A stretch of 64,000 bases of DNA from Firm-04 sp964392175 (GCA_964392175.1 CAYMOJ010000008.1:1-64000), one strand, 5' to 3'. Counted from the first letter of the stretch, positions 38,995-48,214 are shown. A program made the numbers and translations. The notes: generated from the letters alone by a model not told the origin.

Positions 38995-41073
38995 TCAGCT
39001 CTGTATCCGCTTGAATTGCTTTTCCAGTTGATATTTTGAAAGAATAAACATCACGGGTCTGCCATGAGGGCAGTGGCGGATCGCATCGTCCTCCCAGACG
39101 CGAGTGGCAAGTGCTTGCAGCTCTTCGATGGTACTGTGATCGCCTGCGCGAATGGCTGCTTTGCAAGCGATTTGATGGAAGTAATCGTCTAGCAGATGTG
39201 CCTCAGGCTGCTGCATCTCTAATGTGCAGTAATACGCAAGTTGCGGTAGCATCTCATCGAAGTCCAGTCCCTCACAGCTCATAGGAATGCCGGTCAGATG
39301 AATGATCGGCATCTCCTCAAAGGAGAATGTAAATCCCACCTGTGAGAGCGTTTCTGCCTGCTCCTGTAGTGCTGCGCAACGCTCCATCGGCAGCAAGACC
39401 GATACCGGTTGCAGCAAGATCTGCCGATCCTTGCACTGCCTTGTCCGAAAGCGTTCAAATAAAATGCGTTCATGCGCCGCGTGCTTATCCATAATGATCA
39501 TTTGGTCGCCCGCTTCCGCAAGCACATAATTGGAGAAAATCTCGCCAACCACATGAATGGCAGGCCGTTGTTTTTGCGGTATAGGAGGTAGTACTTCTTC
39601 TGTAGAGGGTGATGTCTGCTCCTGTTGCTTTACCGCTGCCATCAAATGCGGGAATGCCTGCTGCTCCTGCTGCGTAGGCACAATTTTCGAGGCAGAGGAC
39701 GATTGCGATACCCCCTTAGGTGGTATGAGACTTTCATCGCGCTGTGGAACCGGTACAGAAAGTGGTTTTTGTTTTTCCACCTCACGGTTTTGCGCGGAGG
39801 ATTCCGGCAGCTCTCTGCGCTTCTCAAACGCTTCCGCAGCGGAAGCCGCTGTACGGATGACGATATCCGGCTGCTTTACTTGTGGCACAGGCAAGGTATC
39901 CTGCACGGATGATCTCGCATCTGCTTTTTGCGCATATACCGGCAACGGTGCTGTTGGTGTATTGTTATCCTGCCCGGGCAAAGGCGCATACCAATCTGTT
40001 TTGGGCTTTGTAGAAACGGAATCCGTCAGCGTTGGATTTCCCTGCGCCAAACGGAAATCATACACCAATCCGTTTTGCGACAATGCGTTCAATGCTGCAA
40101 AATACACTGACGAGAACACGCGCTTTTCATTTGAAAAACGCACCTCTGCCTTGGTGGGGTGCATATTCACATCTACAGTACGCGGTGAAATCGTGATCTG
40201 CAGTACACAAGCAGGGTACTTCCCCGTCATCACCAGATTGCGATATGCTTCTTCCAAAGCGGCAGTACAGGTGGCTGAGCGCACAGCTCTGCCATTGATA
40301 AAGAAAAACTGGAACGAACGATTCTGCTTCGCATACAGTGGCTTTACAGTATAGCCACTGATGACAATGCCATCACCACCCTCGGTGGCTTCGGTATACT
40401 GAACAGGCAGCAGATCACGGGCGAAATCCTTACCGAAAATGGAATAGACCGCCGAATACAGCTTGCCATCGCCGGGGGTACAGAACTCTGTTTTGTTTTC
40501 GCGAATCAGACGAAATGAAATCTCGGGATGCGACATGGCGATCTTTTGGAACACCGTTGCACAGGCATTGCCCTCAGAGGCATCCTTTTTGAGAAACCCT
40601 GCGCGCACGGGCACATTATAGAATAGATCGCGCACAATGATCGTCGTACCTTCCGGGCAGCCAATCTGCTCGCTCTCGCCCGCCTCGCCACCATCTACGG
40701 AAAAATGCACACCATAATCAGCTCCCTTTTGACGGGTCATCAGCTCTGTATGAGATACAGCGCAGATCGATGCCAATGCCTCGCCACGAAAGCCCAATGT
40801 AAAAATGCTCTCCAAATCGTCCTTTGCCTGGATCTTACTGGTAGCATGACGCAAAAATGCCGTTTGCACCTGCTCAGGAGCAATGCCACAGCCATCATCC
40901 GTCACGCGCAGATACATGATACCACCGCGTTTTAACTCCGCTGTAATGCGTGTAGCACCTGCGTCAATGGCGTTTTCGGTCAATTCCTTCAGCACCGATG
41001 CAGGTCTCTCAATGACCTCACCCGCCGCAATCAGCTCTGCAATTTCCTTTGGCAAAACTCGGATTTCCCCCAT
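38995..41073 (-). CDS. mutL: DNA mismatch repair protein MutL
   Basis: A 692-residue protein. The N-terminal GHKL ATPase has IAAGEVIERPASVLKELTENAIDAGA, DDGCGI and GFRGEALASI. A Pro/Gln/Ser-rich linker covers about 335-505. The C-terminal endonuclease domain carries the metal motif DKHAAHERILFE, matching D-x-HA-x2-E-x4-E with Lys in place of Gln or Met, so it is a nicking MutL as in organisms without MutH. CPHGRPVMF near the end is the second conserved motif. AAAGGAG precedes the start. Confidence 0.96.
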   Translation of the reverse strand: MGEIRVLPKEIAELIAAGEVIERPASVLKELTENAIDAGATRITAELKRGGIMYLRVTDDGCGIAPEQVQTAFLRHATSKIQAKDDLESIFTLGFRGEALASICAVSHTELMTRQKGADYGVHFSVDGGEAGESEQIGCPEGTTIIVRDLFYNVPVRAGFLKKDASEGNACATVFQKIAMSHPEISFRLIRENKTEFCTPGDGKLYSAVYSIFGKDFARDLLPVQYTEATEGGDGIVISGYTVKPLYAKQNRSFQFFFINGRAVRSATCTAALEEAYRNLVMTGKYPACVLQITISPRTVDVNMHPTKAEVRFSNEKRVFSSVYFAALNALSQNGLVYDFRLAQGNPTLTDSVSTKPKTDWYAPLPGQDNNTPTAPLPVYAQKADARSSVQDTLPVPQVKQPDIVIRTAASAAEAFEKRRELPESSAQNREVEKQKPLSVPVPQRDESLIPPKGVSQSSSASKIVPTQQEQQAFPHLMAAVKQQEQTSPSTEEVLPPIPQKQRPAIHVVGEIFSNYVLAEAGDQMIIMDKHAAHERILFERFRTRQCKDRQILLQPVSVLLPMERCAALQEQAETLSQVGFTFSFEEMPIIHLTGIPMSCEGLDFDEMLPQLAYYCTLEMQQPEAHLLDDYFHQIACKAAIRAGDHSTIEELQALATRVWEDDAIRHCPHGRPVMFILSKYQLEKQFKRIQS

Positions 41074-41171
41074 GGCTTGCTCCTTTCTACGGAATCCTTT
41101 TTGATCTCTCCCAATTCACTTATGCGTTCCCTTTGTACAGAGCTTTTCTAAAACGGATATTGATTCAGACA

Positions 41172-42062
41172 CTATAAATCTGCACCTTCAAACTTGCCAA
41201 AAGTTACCCCTTGTTCGGTTGTCCACTCTAAATTTCCGTTTGATGAGCGCAGGAGAACAAAGGCTGATGCGCCAGAAGGGGTTTTAAAAGACACGTCTTT
41301 CAAAAGCGTCATGTTCTCATCAATTAAACCACTATACTTTTCACGTGCGCGAATCGCGCTATCCGGGCAGGATGGAACAGCCTCTTTGCTTAAAATACTT
41401 CCAGATAAAACTACAAACCCTTCTGATGTTTGCATTGCTTTGGCATTCGCTCCTCGCTTTTTAATAAAAAATACAGTGTGCTTACCCCCAATAGACTCAG
41501 CCATACCTACTTCCGTCGATTCTGCTATAACAAAAGGTTCAAAGACCTTATGACCAAGCACACCCATGATTATCTTTGCATACTCAATAAATTCCTCAAG
41601 TTCGCTTTCTTTCTCCTCAGTAACATTTCCCTGTGTAGGCTCATTCTCATTTTTTACAATATATCTGTGTGCGTTATTTGCCATGGCACAGAAGCGATTT
41701 TCCAAATAACTAATCTCGGTCGGGCCAAAAGAATTATTCGATGTAGTAAACACAATAGCTTCTGACCAATAATTTTTATCTGGATTTTTCTTGTGTTCTT
41801 GCAATCTATAAAGAATGCCCTCACCATTTTTCCTCGCGCCAGCTTGACCAATATAAATTACTTGCTCAGAAGTTTCATCTGATGCACCGAATAAGAAGTA
41901 TACTCCGCTTTGTTTCAAATCATATCGCTCTTTACATAAATCTAGATCGACCCTAGGAATACGATACGCAACACCCGTCCAATTCGCCAGTGTACATTTG
42001 ATCCTTCCGTTAGCCGTTCCATCCATCAAAAATATATTTATGTTTTTGCCGTGTGCTGCCAT
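41172..42062 (-). CDS. GIY-YIG nuclease-fold protein with C-terminal DUF4357
   Basis: A 296-residue protein. The GIY-YIG core is at about 52-110: SGVYFLFGA, then VIYIGQAG, then a conserved region around EISYLENRF. The C-terminal 60 residues (FKTPSGASAFVLLRSSNGNLEW) match the DUF4357 type. Proteins with this pair are widespread but uncharacterised. The gene is visibly richer in A and T than its neighbours and separates mutS from mutL, which are adjacent in many clostridia. Both facts suggest acquisition by transfer. GAGGAGG precedes the start. It could be a DNA nuclease, a defence-related gene or a domesticated mobile gene. Confidence 0.82.
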   Translation of the reverse strand: MAAHGKNINIFLMDGTANGRIKCTLANWTGVAYRIPRVDLDLCKERYDLKQSGVYFLFGASDETSEQVIYIGQAGARKNGEGILYRLQEHKKNPDKNYWSEAIVFTTSNNSFGPTEISYLENRFCAMANNAHRYIVKNENEPTQGNVTEEKESELEEFIEYAKIIMGVLGHKVFEPFVIAESTEVGMAESIGGKHTVFFIKKRGANAKAMQTSEGFVVLSGSILSKEAVPSCPDSAIRAREKYSGLIDENMTLLKDVSFKTPSGASAFVLLRSSNGNLEWTTEQGVTFGKFEGADL

Positions 42063-42114
42063 TTCATCCTCCTCACTTTGCTCGTTCTAGCAAATGTATC
42101 TTTAGGGTAATACC

Positions 42115-42175
42115 GTACAAAGCCGGTGATACAGGTGTGCAGGTGAGCTACCAAGCCGTTAGGTGAGCTTTGTAC
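42115..42175. repeat. Inverted and direct repeats between mutS and the GIY-YIG gene
   Basis: GTACAAAGC at 42115-42123 and its exact complement GCTTTGTAC at 42167-42175 flank a 43-base segment. Within it AGGTGAGCT occurs twice (42141-42149 and 42161-42169). The 219-base gap holds no supportable gene. It may be a structured RNA leader or a scar left by insertion of the neighbouring AT-rich gene. Confidence 0.55.
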
Positions 42176-42281
42176 AGTGTTGCCTTCGATACCACCATTT
42201 GTAATCCCTCGTGCAGTCAAACCGGAACATATTTTTCAATAAGTTCTGCTGGAAATACAAAGCCAAACCGGGACTTTGATT

Positions 42282-44912
42282 TTAGTGCAGCATCGCCACA
42301 AGATCGTTCAGCAGTTCCCGACATTCGGCATCGCTCAGCTCAGCGATATTGGTTTTACGCAACTGCGAAACAACTTGCGCATCCGTATCTGCAGCAAAGC
42401 TGATCTGCGCAGCATCCTGCTTTTGCATCGCACGATGTGCCTCTTTTTCAGCACGGCTCTGCGCCTCCAATTCGTTCAACAGCGTTTTGGCTCTTGCTGT
42501 GACCTTTGCCGGCAGCCCAGCCAACTTTGCTACCTCGATACCATAGCTATCATCCGCTGCACCGTCCACGATCTTGCGCAAAAAACGGATCGTATCTCCG
42601 TGTTTTTTCACGGCGATACTCAAATTGCGCACGCCTTCGCACTGTCCTTCCAGCATGGTCAGTTCATGATAATGCGTGGCAAACAATGTTTTGCAGCCGA
42701 TGCTCTTCCCGGCAATGTATTCCGCCACCGCCCTTGCGATGCTGATACCATCAAAAGTAGAAGTGCCTCTGCCCACTTCATCAAGAATCACCAGGCTATT
42801 TGCTGTAGCGTTCTTCAGGATGTTGGAAACCTCATGCATTTCTACCATAAAGGTACTCTCGCCTGCGGCAAGATCATCGGATGCGCCCACACGGGTAAAG
42901 ATATGATCCACTACAGAGATTTTTGCATACGATGCAGGCACGAAGCTACCCATCTGCGCCATCAACACAATCAACGCTGTTTGACGCATATATGTAGATT
43001 TACCACTCATATTGGGGCCGGTAATGATCGCCAGTCGGTTGCTTTTGCAATCCAGCAAGGTATCATTCGGAACAAACACAGTATCTGTCAACACTTGCTC
43101 CACAACAGGGTGACGACCGTCACGAATCTCAATTCTGCCATCGACCGCAATTTCCGGCTTGCAATATTCGTTTTGCATAGCGACGACCGCCAGCGAACAG
43201 AGCACATCTACCTGCGCTACCGCCGATGCGGTCTGCTGCACAGGTACAAGACGCTGTGCAATAAAATCACGCAATTCATTAAAAATTTGATTTTCTAATG
43301 CCAGTGCCTTATCTCTCGCACCGATGATCGTATTCTCTGCCTGCTTCAATTCCGGTGTGACAAATCGTTCGCAGTTGGCAAGGGTTTGTTTCCGCGTCCA
43401 ATTGTCGGGTACCATATCATAGTACGAGCGGCTCACCTCAAGATAGTAGCCAAACACGCGATGATATCCCGTTTTTAAGTTCTTGATGCCGGTACGCTCA
43501 CGCTCCTGCTGCTCAATGGCTTCAATCAGCTCATTGCCATGATTCATCGCATGGTGCAGACTGTCCAATTCCTCATGAAAACCGTCACGAATGACACCGC
43601 CGTCCTTCAACACAAGAGGCGGCTCATCCACCAATGCGCGCTCCACCAAATCAGCGATATCATCCAAGGGTGCAATTTCTTGTTCCAGACGAATCAATAG
43701 CTTGCTTTGTGGCAGTCCGCGCAGCTGCTCCTTAATATTTGGCAACTGCTTTGCGGTACAAGCCAACGCCTTGATATCACGCGGGGTGGCTTTCTGGAAC
43801 ATCACGCGAGACATCAACCGCTCCAGATCAAACACCTGCTCCATCAACCCTTGCAGTTCCATGGTGACCACGCTGTTGCGAATCAGTTGCTCTACCGCTA
43901 TATGCCGCTCGATCATACGAGCAGGGGCGGTCAGGGGCTGTTCGATCCAGTTACGGAGCATTCTTCTGCCCATAGCAGTCTGGGTGCGATCAAGAACCCC
44001 TAGCAGAGAGCCTTTTTTCTCATGGGAGCGCAGGGTTTCGGTCAGTTCCAGATTTCGTCTTGCGGTGGAATCCAATCCCATTACGCTATTGGTGGTGTGT
44101 ACGGTAATGGCGGTAAAGCGATTCACCATTGCCTTTTGCGTCTCCGCGATGTACTCAAACAGCCCACATACACAAGAGGCGTCTACGCCGTTTTCGGAAA
44201 GCCCCAGTTCCGTAAAAGATGCCGCTGCACATTGCTGCAACACCGCTTCTCTTTGCTGTTCGGGAGCAAAACAACAGCTATCACGCAATGTAACCAGGCA
44301 ATCGGCACGAGTACGCAAAAAATCAGTCAGCGGCTTGCAATCCAGCAACTCTTCGGTCATCAGCACCTCGGAAGGGTGATAGCGGTCAAGCAGACCGATC
44401 AGCGCATGGAAGCGGTCTGTACCCTCGGTAAAATGCAGATTCACCGCACCGGTAGAAATATCCGCCACGCAGATTGCGCAGCGTTCGTCATCAGAAAACA
44501 CCGCCGCCAGATAATTGCAATCCGACTCGTCCAGCATGGTGGATTCGATGATGGTACCCGGCGTCACAATGCGGATCACGCTGCGCTCTACCAAGCCCTT
44601 TGTTGTTGCAGGATCTTCCATCTGCTCACAGATCGCCACGCGATAGCCCATACCCACCAATCGCTTTAAATACTGCTCCGCGCTGTGATACGGCACGCCA
44701 CACATGGGAGCGCGAGTGGGCAAGCCACAGTCCCTGCCCGTCAGGGTCAGCTCCAGCAGCTTGGAAACCATCACGGCATCGTCAAAAAACATCTCATAAA
44801 AATCGCCCAAGCGGAAAAATACAATGGCATCGCCCACCGCCTGCTTAATTTTGAAATACTGCTGCATCATCGGGGAAAGCTGCTGCTTTTCCGATTCCGT
44901 GATTTGTGGCAT
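42282..44912 (-). CDS. mutS: DNA mismatch repair protein MutS
   Basis: An 876-residue mismatch sensor. The mismatch-binding Phe-x-Glu motif is in RLGDFYEMFFDDA near residue 38. The ATPase domain has Walker A ITGPNMSGKSTYMRQ (about 610), the signature DLAAGESTFMVEM, and Walker B SLVILDEVGRGTST. Domain order and length are normal for MutS1. It begins 40 bases after ylbF ends, and the mutL gene is two genes downstream. Confidence 0.98.
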   Translation of the reverse strand: MPQITESEKQQLSPMMQQYFKIKQAVGDAIVFFRLGDFYEMFFDDAVMVSKLLELTLTGRDCGLPTRAPMCGVPYHSAEQYLKRLVGMGYRVAICEQMEDPATTKGLVERSVIRIVTPGTIIESTMLDESDCNYLAAVFSDDERCAICVADISTGAVNLHFTEGTDRFHALIGLLDRYHPSEVLMTEELLDCKPLTDFLRTRADCLVTLRDSCCFAPEQQREAVLQQCAAASFTELGLSENGVDASCVCGLFEYIAETQKAMVNRFTAITVHTTNSVMGLDSTARRNLELTETLRSHEKKGSLLGVLDRTQTAMGRRMLRNWIEQPLTAPARMIERHIAVEQLIRNSVVTMELQGLMEQVFDLERLMSRVMFQKATPRDIKALACTAKQLPNIKEQLRGLPQSKLLIRLEQEIAPLDDIADLVERALVDEPPLVLKDGGVIRDGFHEELDSLHHAMNHGNELIEAIEQQERERTGIKNLKTGYHRVFGYYLEVSRSYYDMVPDNWTRKQTLANCERFVTPELKQAENTIIGARDKALALENQIFNELRDFIAQRLVPVQQTASAVAQVDVLCSLAVVAMQNEYCKPEIAVDGRIEIRDGRHPVVEQVLTDTVFVPNDTLLDCKSNRLAIITGPNMSGKSTYMRQTALIVLMAQMGSFVPASYAKISVVDHIFTRVGASDDLAAGESTFMVEMHEVSNILKNATANSLVILDEVGRGTSTFDGISIARAVAEYIAGKSIGCKTLFATHYHELTMLEGQCEGVRNLSIAVKKHGDTIRFLRKIVDGAADDSYGIEVAKLAGLPAKVTARAKTLLNELEAQSRAEKEAHRAMQKQDAAQISFAADTDAQVVSQLRKTNIAELSDAECRELLNDLVAMLH

Positions 44913-44952
44913 AGCACCCTCCTCGCTCTCGTACTTCCTGTCAATCGGTCAA

Positions 44953-45372
44953 TCAGTGGCAGCCGCTGCAAGCGGAGCAATTCCCGCTGCAAGCACTCTG
45001 TGCGTTCGGATCATAGGAATCAGGATCCTGACCTGCGGCACTCATGGCGATTACGCGATTGATGCCATCCAGAAGCTGTTCAAACTCAGCTCTTGCAGCC
45101 TGATATGCCACCATGTTCTGATTCTGCATGATCTCGCCATAAATCTCCTGTGCCTGCTTTTGCAGTGCCGCGATGCGCTCGCGATCGGGCTGTTCCTTGT
45201 TATTTTCATTTTCCAGATCCAGGCGCAGCAAATTAAATTTGCCGATCATATCCTGAAGCGTGCTGTCATGGTCGTTATCATCAGCTGCCTTACGGAACGC
45301 CAGATAGCGATCATCCGTTTGCAGTACCTTGCCCAACGCTTTTGCCATTTCGATCAGATTGGTATTTGCCAT
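44953..45372 (-). CDS. ylbF: YlbF/YmcA-family regulator with cysteine-rich tail
   Basis: A 139-residue helical protein of the YlbF (DUF964) family. Its helices show the family pattern (LQDMIGKFNLLRLDLENE, EIYGEIMQNQNMVAYQAARAEFEQLL is the second helical stretch in part). The C-terminus reads CSGNCSACSGCH, a five-residue cluster of Cys and His. In Bacillus, YlbF works with YmcA and YaaT in a complex that binds iron-sulfur clusters and affects RNA maturation and development, so the tail may be a metal ligand. It is the first gene of the mutS transcription unit. Confidence 0.85.
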   Translation of the reverse strand: MANTNLIEMAKALGKVLQTDDRYLAFRKAADDNDHDSTLQDMIGKFNLLRLDLENENNKEQPDRERIAALQKQAQEIYGEIMQNQNMVAYQAARAEFEQLLDGINRVIAMSAAGQDPDSYDPNAQSACSGNCSACSGCH

Positions 45373-45552
45373 AATTCAGATTCATCCTTTCCATTTTCGC
45401 CTACATCGCAGTATATTGGCAGAGCACTCTTCGTTGCCGCACAAACCCAGCGATGTACCGGATTGCATATGCACCGGCAACTCTGTGCGATGCTGCCTTA
45501 AGAGCTATTCTACCCTACAAATTATGCAGGCATCGATAAAAATCCAACATAA

Positions 45553-45581
45553 AATATACCATATTTTCCTGCTTTTGTCAA
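45553..45581 (-). promoter_or_regulatory. Promoter of the ylbF-mutS-mutL transcription unit
   Basis: On the minus strand, TTGACA (45581-45576), 17 bases, TATATT (45558-45553). The leader to ylbF would be about 175 bases. The -35 box lies only a few bases beyond the terminator of the preceding gene cluster. Confidence 0.8.
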
Positions 45582-45583
45582 GG

Positions 45584-45620
45584 CAAAAGCCGAGGGAACA
45601 AAGTGTCCTCTCGGCTTTAT
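45584..45620 (-). terminator. Terminator of the 2-oxoacid:ferredoxin oxidoreductase cluster
   Basis: On the minus strand, AAAGCCGAGAGGA pairs with TCCCTCGGCTTT with one mismatch around a short loop, and a TTTT run follows. It begins 12 bases after the gamma subunit stop codon. Confidence 0.8.
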
Positions 45621-45631
45621 GTCACAAATCT

Positions 45632-46168
45632 TCAGCACTGATATGCCATGCCAAGTGCGATGGCTTTCATGTTGTTCTCAATGGTATGCGCGCGAGATGC
45701 AGGTGTATTCTTCTCCAATGCCTTACGAACAGTTTCAGTAGAGAAGATACCTGTTTCTGCCAGCAGCTTGCCCAACAATACAATATTAGAACCCTTCGCA
45801 AGACCATTATCATCTGCGATCTGGGTAGCAGGTACCATGTAACAATCGATATCGTCGCGGTCACAGGTCGCGTCAATCAAGGAACTATCTGCAAACACCT
45901 TGCCACCTGCCTTCACGGTAGGCACAAACGCCTCAAAAGAAGGCCCGTTGAGGGCAATCAGCAGATCAGGCTCCAACACCTTGGGCGAACCAATCGGCTC
46001 ATCGGAGATACACACGGAGCAGTTGCACTTACCGCCACGCATTTCGGGACCGTAGCTTGGCAGCCAGCTGATCTCCTTACCCTCGAACATTGCGCAATAT
46101 GCCAACAGCTTACCGGCAAACAAAACACCTTGTCCGCCAAAGCCAGCCAAAAGAATCTCATAGGTCAT
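45632..46168 (-). CDS. 2-oxoacid:ferredoxin oxidoreductase, gamma subunit
   Basis: A 178-residue gamma subunit. The start ILLAGFGGQGVLFAGKLLA is the conserved signature, followed by SYGPEMRGGKCNCSVCIS and GSNIVLLGKL. With the three upstream genes it forms a four-subunit enzyme that oxidatively decarboxylates a 2-oxoacid to an acyl-CoA and reduces ferredoxin, or runs in reverse in anaerobes. The gene overlaps the beta subunit gene by 4 bases. The substrate (2-oxoglutarate or branched-chain oxoacid) is not decided by the sequence. Confidence 0.93.
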   Translation of the reverse strand: MTYEILLAGFGGQGVLFAGKLLAYCAMFEGKEISWLPSYGPEMRGGKCNCSVCISDEPIGSPKVLEPDLLIALNGPSFEAFVPTVKAGGKVFADSSLIDATCDRDDIDCYMVPATQIADDNGLAKGSNIVLLGKLLAETGIFSTETVRKALEKNTPASRAHTIENNMKAIALGMAYQC

Positions 46169-46923
46169 TTTGTTTCGCCTCCCTCTGCGTCGATATCCTT
46201 ATAAACGCCCAGCGGATAGTAAGGAATGCACTCATCCTGCAAACGCTTGATCGACTCTTTCGGCGTCAGACCCCAGTTGGAGGGACAGGTGGAGAGCACC
46301 TCTACGATAGAAAAGCCCTTGCCTGCCTTCTGATTCTCAAACGCCTTGCGGATCGCCTTTTTGGTTTCACGGATATGCGCAACGGTGTCCACTGCAGTAC
46401 GGGTCGCATATGCAGTACCGGTCAATGTAGAAAGCATCTCACACACACGGATGGGGTAGCCATTTGCTTTGGGATCTCTACCGTAGGGCGTGGTGGTAGT
46501 CACCTGACCGGGCAATGTGGTAGGAGCCATCTGACCGCCGGTCATTCCGTAGGTAGTGTTGTTGACGAAGATCACAACGATATTTTCGCCACGGGTCGCA
46601 GCGTGAACGGTCTCAGCAGTACCGATGGCGGCAAGGTCGCCGTCACCCTGATAAGTAAAGACGTTCAAGTCGGGGCGAGCGCGCTTCACACCGGTTGCAA
46701 CAGCCGGTGCACGACCATGCGGTGCTTCAATCATATCGCAGTTGAAATAATTATAGGCAAACACGGAGCAACCAACAGGGCAAACGCCAACGGTCTCGCC
46801 CTCAATTCCCATTTCGTCAATGACTTCGCAGACCAGACGATGGATGATTCCGTGGGTACAGCCTGCACAGTAGTGCAGACGAACATCGCACAGAGCGTGC
46901 GGTCTTTCAAAAACAACAGCCAT
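46165..46923 (-). CDS. 2-oxoacid:ferredoxin oxidoreductase, beta (thiamine diphosphate) subunit
   Basis: A 252-residue subunit with the thiamine diphosphate motif TYQGDGDLAAIGTAE and the downstream NNTTYGMTGGQ. The N-terminal HYCAGCTHGI and CPVGCSVF cysteines fit a cluster-proximal position. It shares its first base with the end of the alpha subunit gene and overlaps the gamma gene, so the four genes are tightly coupled. Confidence 0.94.
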   Translation of the reverse strand: MAVVFERPHALCDVRLHYCAGCTHGIIHRLVCEVIDEMGIEGETVGVCPVGCSVFAYNYFNCDMIEAPHGRAPAVATGVKRARPDLNVFTYQGDGDLAAIGTAETVHAATRGENIVVIFVNNTTYGMTGGQMAPTTLPGQVTTTTPYGRDPKANGYPIRVCEMLSTLTGTAYATRTAVDTVAHIRETKKAIRKAFENQKAGKGFSIVEVLSTCPSNWGLTPKESIKRLQDECIPYYPLGVYKDIDAEGGETK

Positions 46924-47987
46924 TACAGCGCACCTCCGTTCAGTTTCACGATCTCCGCATAGACCTCAGCAGGGGTGGGAATCACGCCGCCGGTTCTGCC
47001 GAAGAAGGAAACAGGCTTTTTGCACTCCAGAGCCAGCTTCACATCGTCAACCATCTGACCCATGCTCATTTCAACAGTCAGCACAGCCTTTGCATTCTCG
47101 CAAGCAGCACAAAGCTGCTTTTTCGGGAACGGCCAGAGGGTGATCGGACGCAGCATACCGGCTTTGATGCCGGCTGCTCTTGCTTTATTCACCGCAGACT
47201 TTACCACACGGGCAGTTGCACCGTATGCAACCACTACAACATCCGCGTCGTCGGTCAAGTAGCTCTCCGCATCGGATTCGTTCTCCTCAATGATTGCATA
47301 GCGCTGATAACGCGCCTTCACGATATCCTCAAGGTCGGTCGCTTCGATGTACAAAGAGTTGACGATATGGTGTTCACGCGCCATTTTGGTTCCGTTTGCA
47401 GCCCAATCGGATTTATCGATCTGCGTTGCTTCGGTAGCTTCGGGGAAGGATACAGGCTCCATCATCTGACCCAACAAGCCATCAGAGAGCAGCATCACAG
47501 GTACGCGATACTTGTCGCCCAGATCAAACGCCTTCCCTACCAAATCTACAACCTCCTGCACAGAGGAGGGAGCCAGTACGATCAAGCGGAAATCGCCGTG
47601 GCCCAAGCCTTTGGTTGCTTGCCAGTAATCAGCCTGCGAGGGCTGAATGCCGCCCAGACCCGGGCCGCCACGCTGAACATTAATAATGAGTGCAGGCACA
47701 TCGGAGCCTGCAATGTAAGAGATACCCTCAGACTTCAGCGAAACACCGGGCGAAGAGGAAGAAGTCATAACGCGGGTACCGGTAGCAGCAGCACCCAGCA
47801 CCATGTTGATGGCAGCAACCTCAGACTCAGCCTGTAGGAACACGCCACCACGCTTGGGCATCTGCTTGGAGAGATACTCAGACAACTCTGTCTGTGGGGT
47901 AATGGGGTAACCGAAGAAACACTTGCAGCCTGCACGAATCGCGGCTTCAGCCAGAGCTTCGTTACCTTTCATCAAAACTTTTTCCAA
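46923..47987 (-). CDS. vorB: 2-oxoacid:ferredoxin oxidoreductase, alpha subunit (VorB-like)
   Basis: A 354-residue subunit starting MEKVLMKGNEALAEAAIRAG from a TTG at 47987; a downstream ATG (47972) is possible but would cut a conserved beginning. Conserved stretches include FFGYPITPQTELSEYL, QAESEVAAINMVLGAAATG, TSSSSPGVSLKSEGI and NVQRGGPGLGG. The strongest resemblance is to clostridial proteins annotated as VorB (branched-chain 2-oxoacid), but the oxoglutarate enzyme KorA is close. It follows the ferredoxin subunit gene by 20 bases. Confidence 0.92.
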   Translation of the reverse strand: MEKVLMKGNEALAEAAIRAGCKCFFGYPITPQTELSEYLSKQMPKRGGVFLQAESEVAAINMVLGAAATGTRVMTSSSSPGVSLKSEGISYIAGSDVPALIINVQRGGPGLGGIQPSQADYWQATKGLGHGDFRLIVLAPSSVQEVVDLVGKAFDLGDKYRVPVMLLSDGLLGQMMEPVSFPEATEATQIDKSDWAANGTKMAREHHIVNSLYIEATDLEDIVKARYQRYAIIEENESDAESYLTDDADVVVVAYGATARVVKSAVNKARAAGIKAGMLRPITLWPFPKKQLCAACENAKAVLTVEMSMGQMVDDVKLALECKKPVSFFGRTGGVIPTPAEVYAEIVKLNGGAL

Positions 47988-48007
47988 TGAAAATCTTCCT
48001 TTCCGAA

Positions 48008-48214
48008 TTATTTTTCGATCACGATGGCACAATCGGGACAGATCATTGCACACATAGCACAGCCGATGCAGGCGGATTCATCAGTACAAACTGCGGTGAA
48101 AACGCCCTCCTTGTTACGCTTTTCATGCTGCAATGCGACGATATGCTTTGGGCAGGCGGTCGTACATAACTCACAGCCTTTGCAACGGTCAAAAATAACA
48201 GACATTTTAGCCAT
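48008..48214 (-). CDS. 2-oxoacid:ferredoxin oxidoreductase, delta (2[4Fe-4S]) subunit
   Basis: A 68-residue ferredoxin-like subunit with two cluster motifs: CKGCELCTTACP and CIGCAMCAMICP. The start MAKMSVIFD follows AAAGGA with a long spacer; MSVIFD four codons on is an alternative. It passes electrons from the thiamine subunit to free ferredoxin. It is the first gene of the four-subunit cluster. Confidence 0.93.
   Translation of the reverse strand: MAKMSVIFDRCKGCELCTTACPKHIVALQHEKRNKEGVFTAVCTDESACIGCAMCAMICPDCAIVIEK

Noticed and set aside
42038..42220. A 60-codon minus-strand frame between mutS and the GIY-YIG gene
   Set aside because: It overlaps the start of the GIY-YIG gene, has no ribosome binding site and no recognisable domain. 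The repeats there explain the sequence better.
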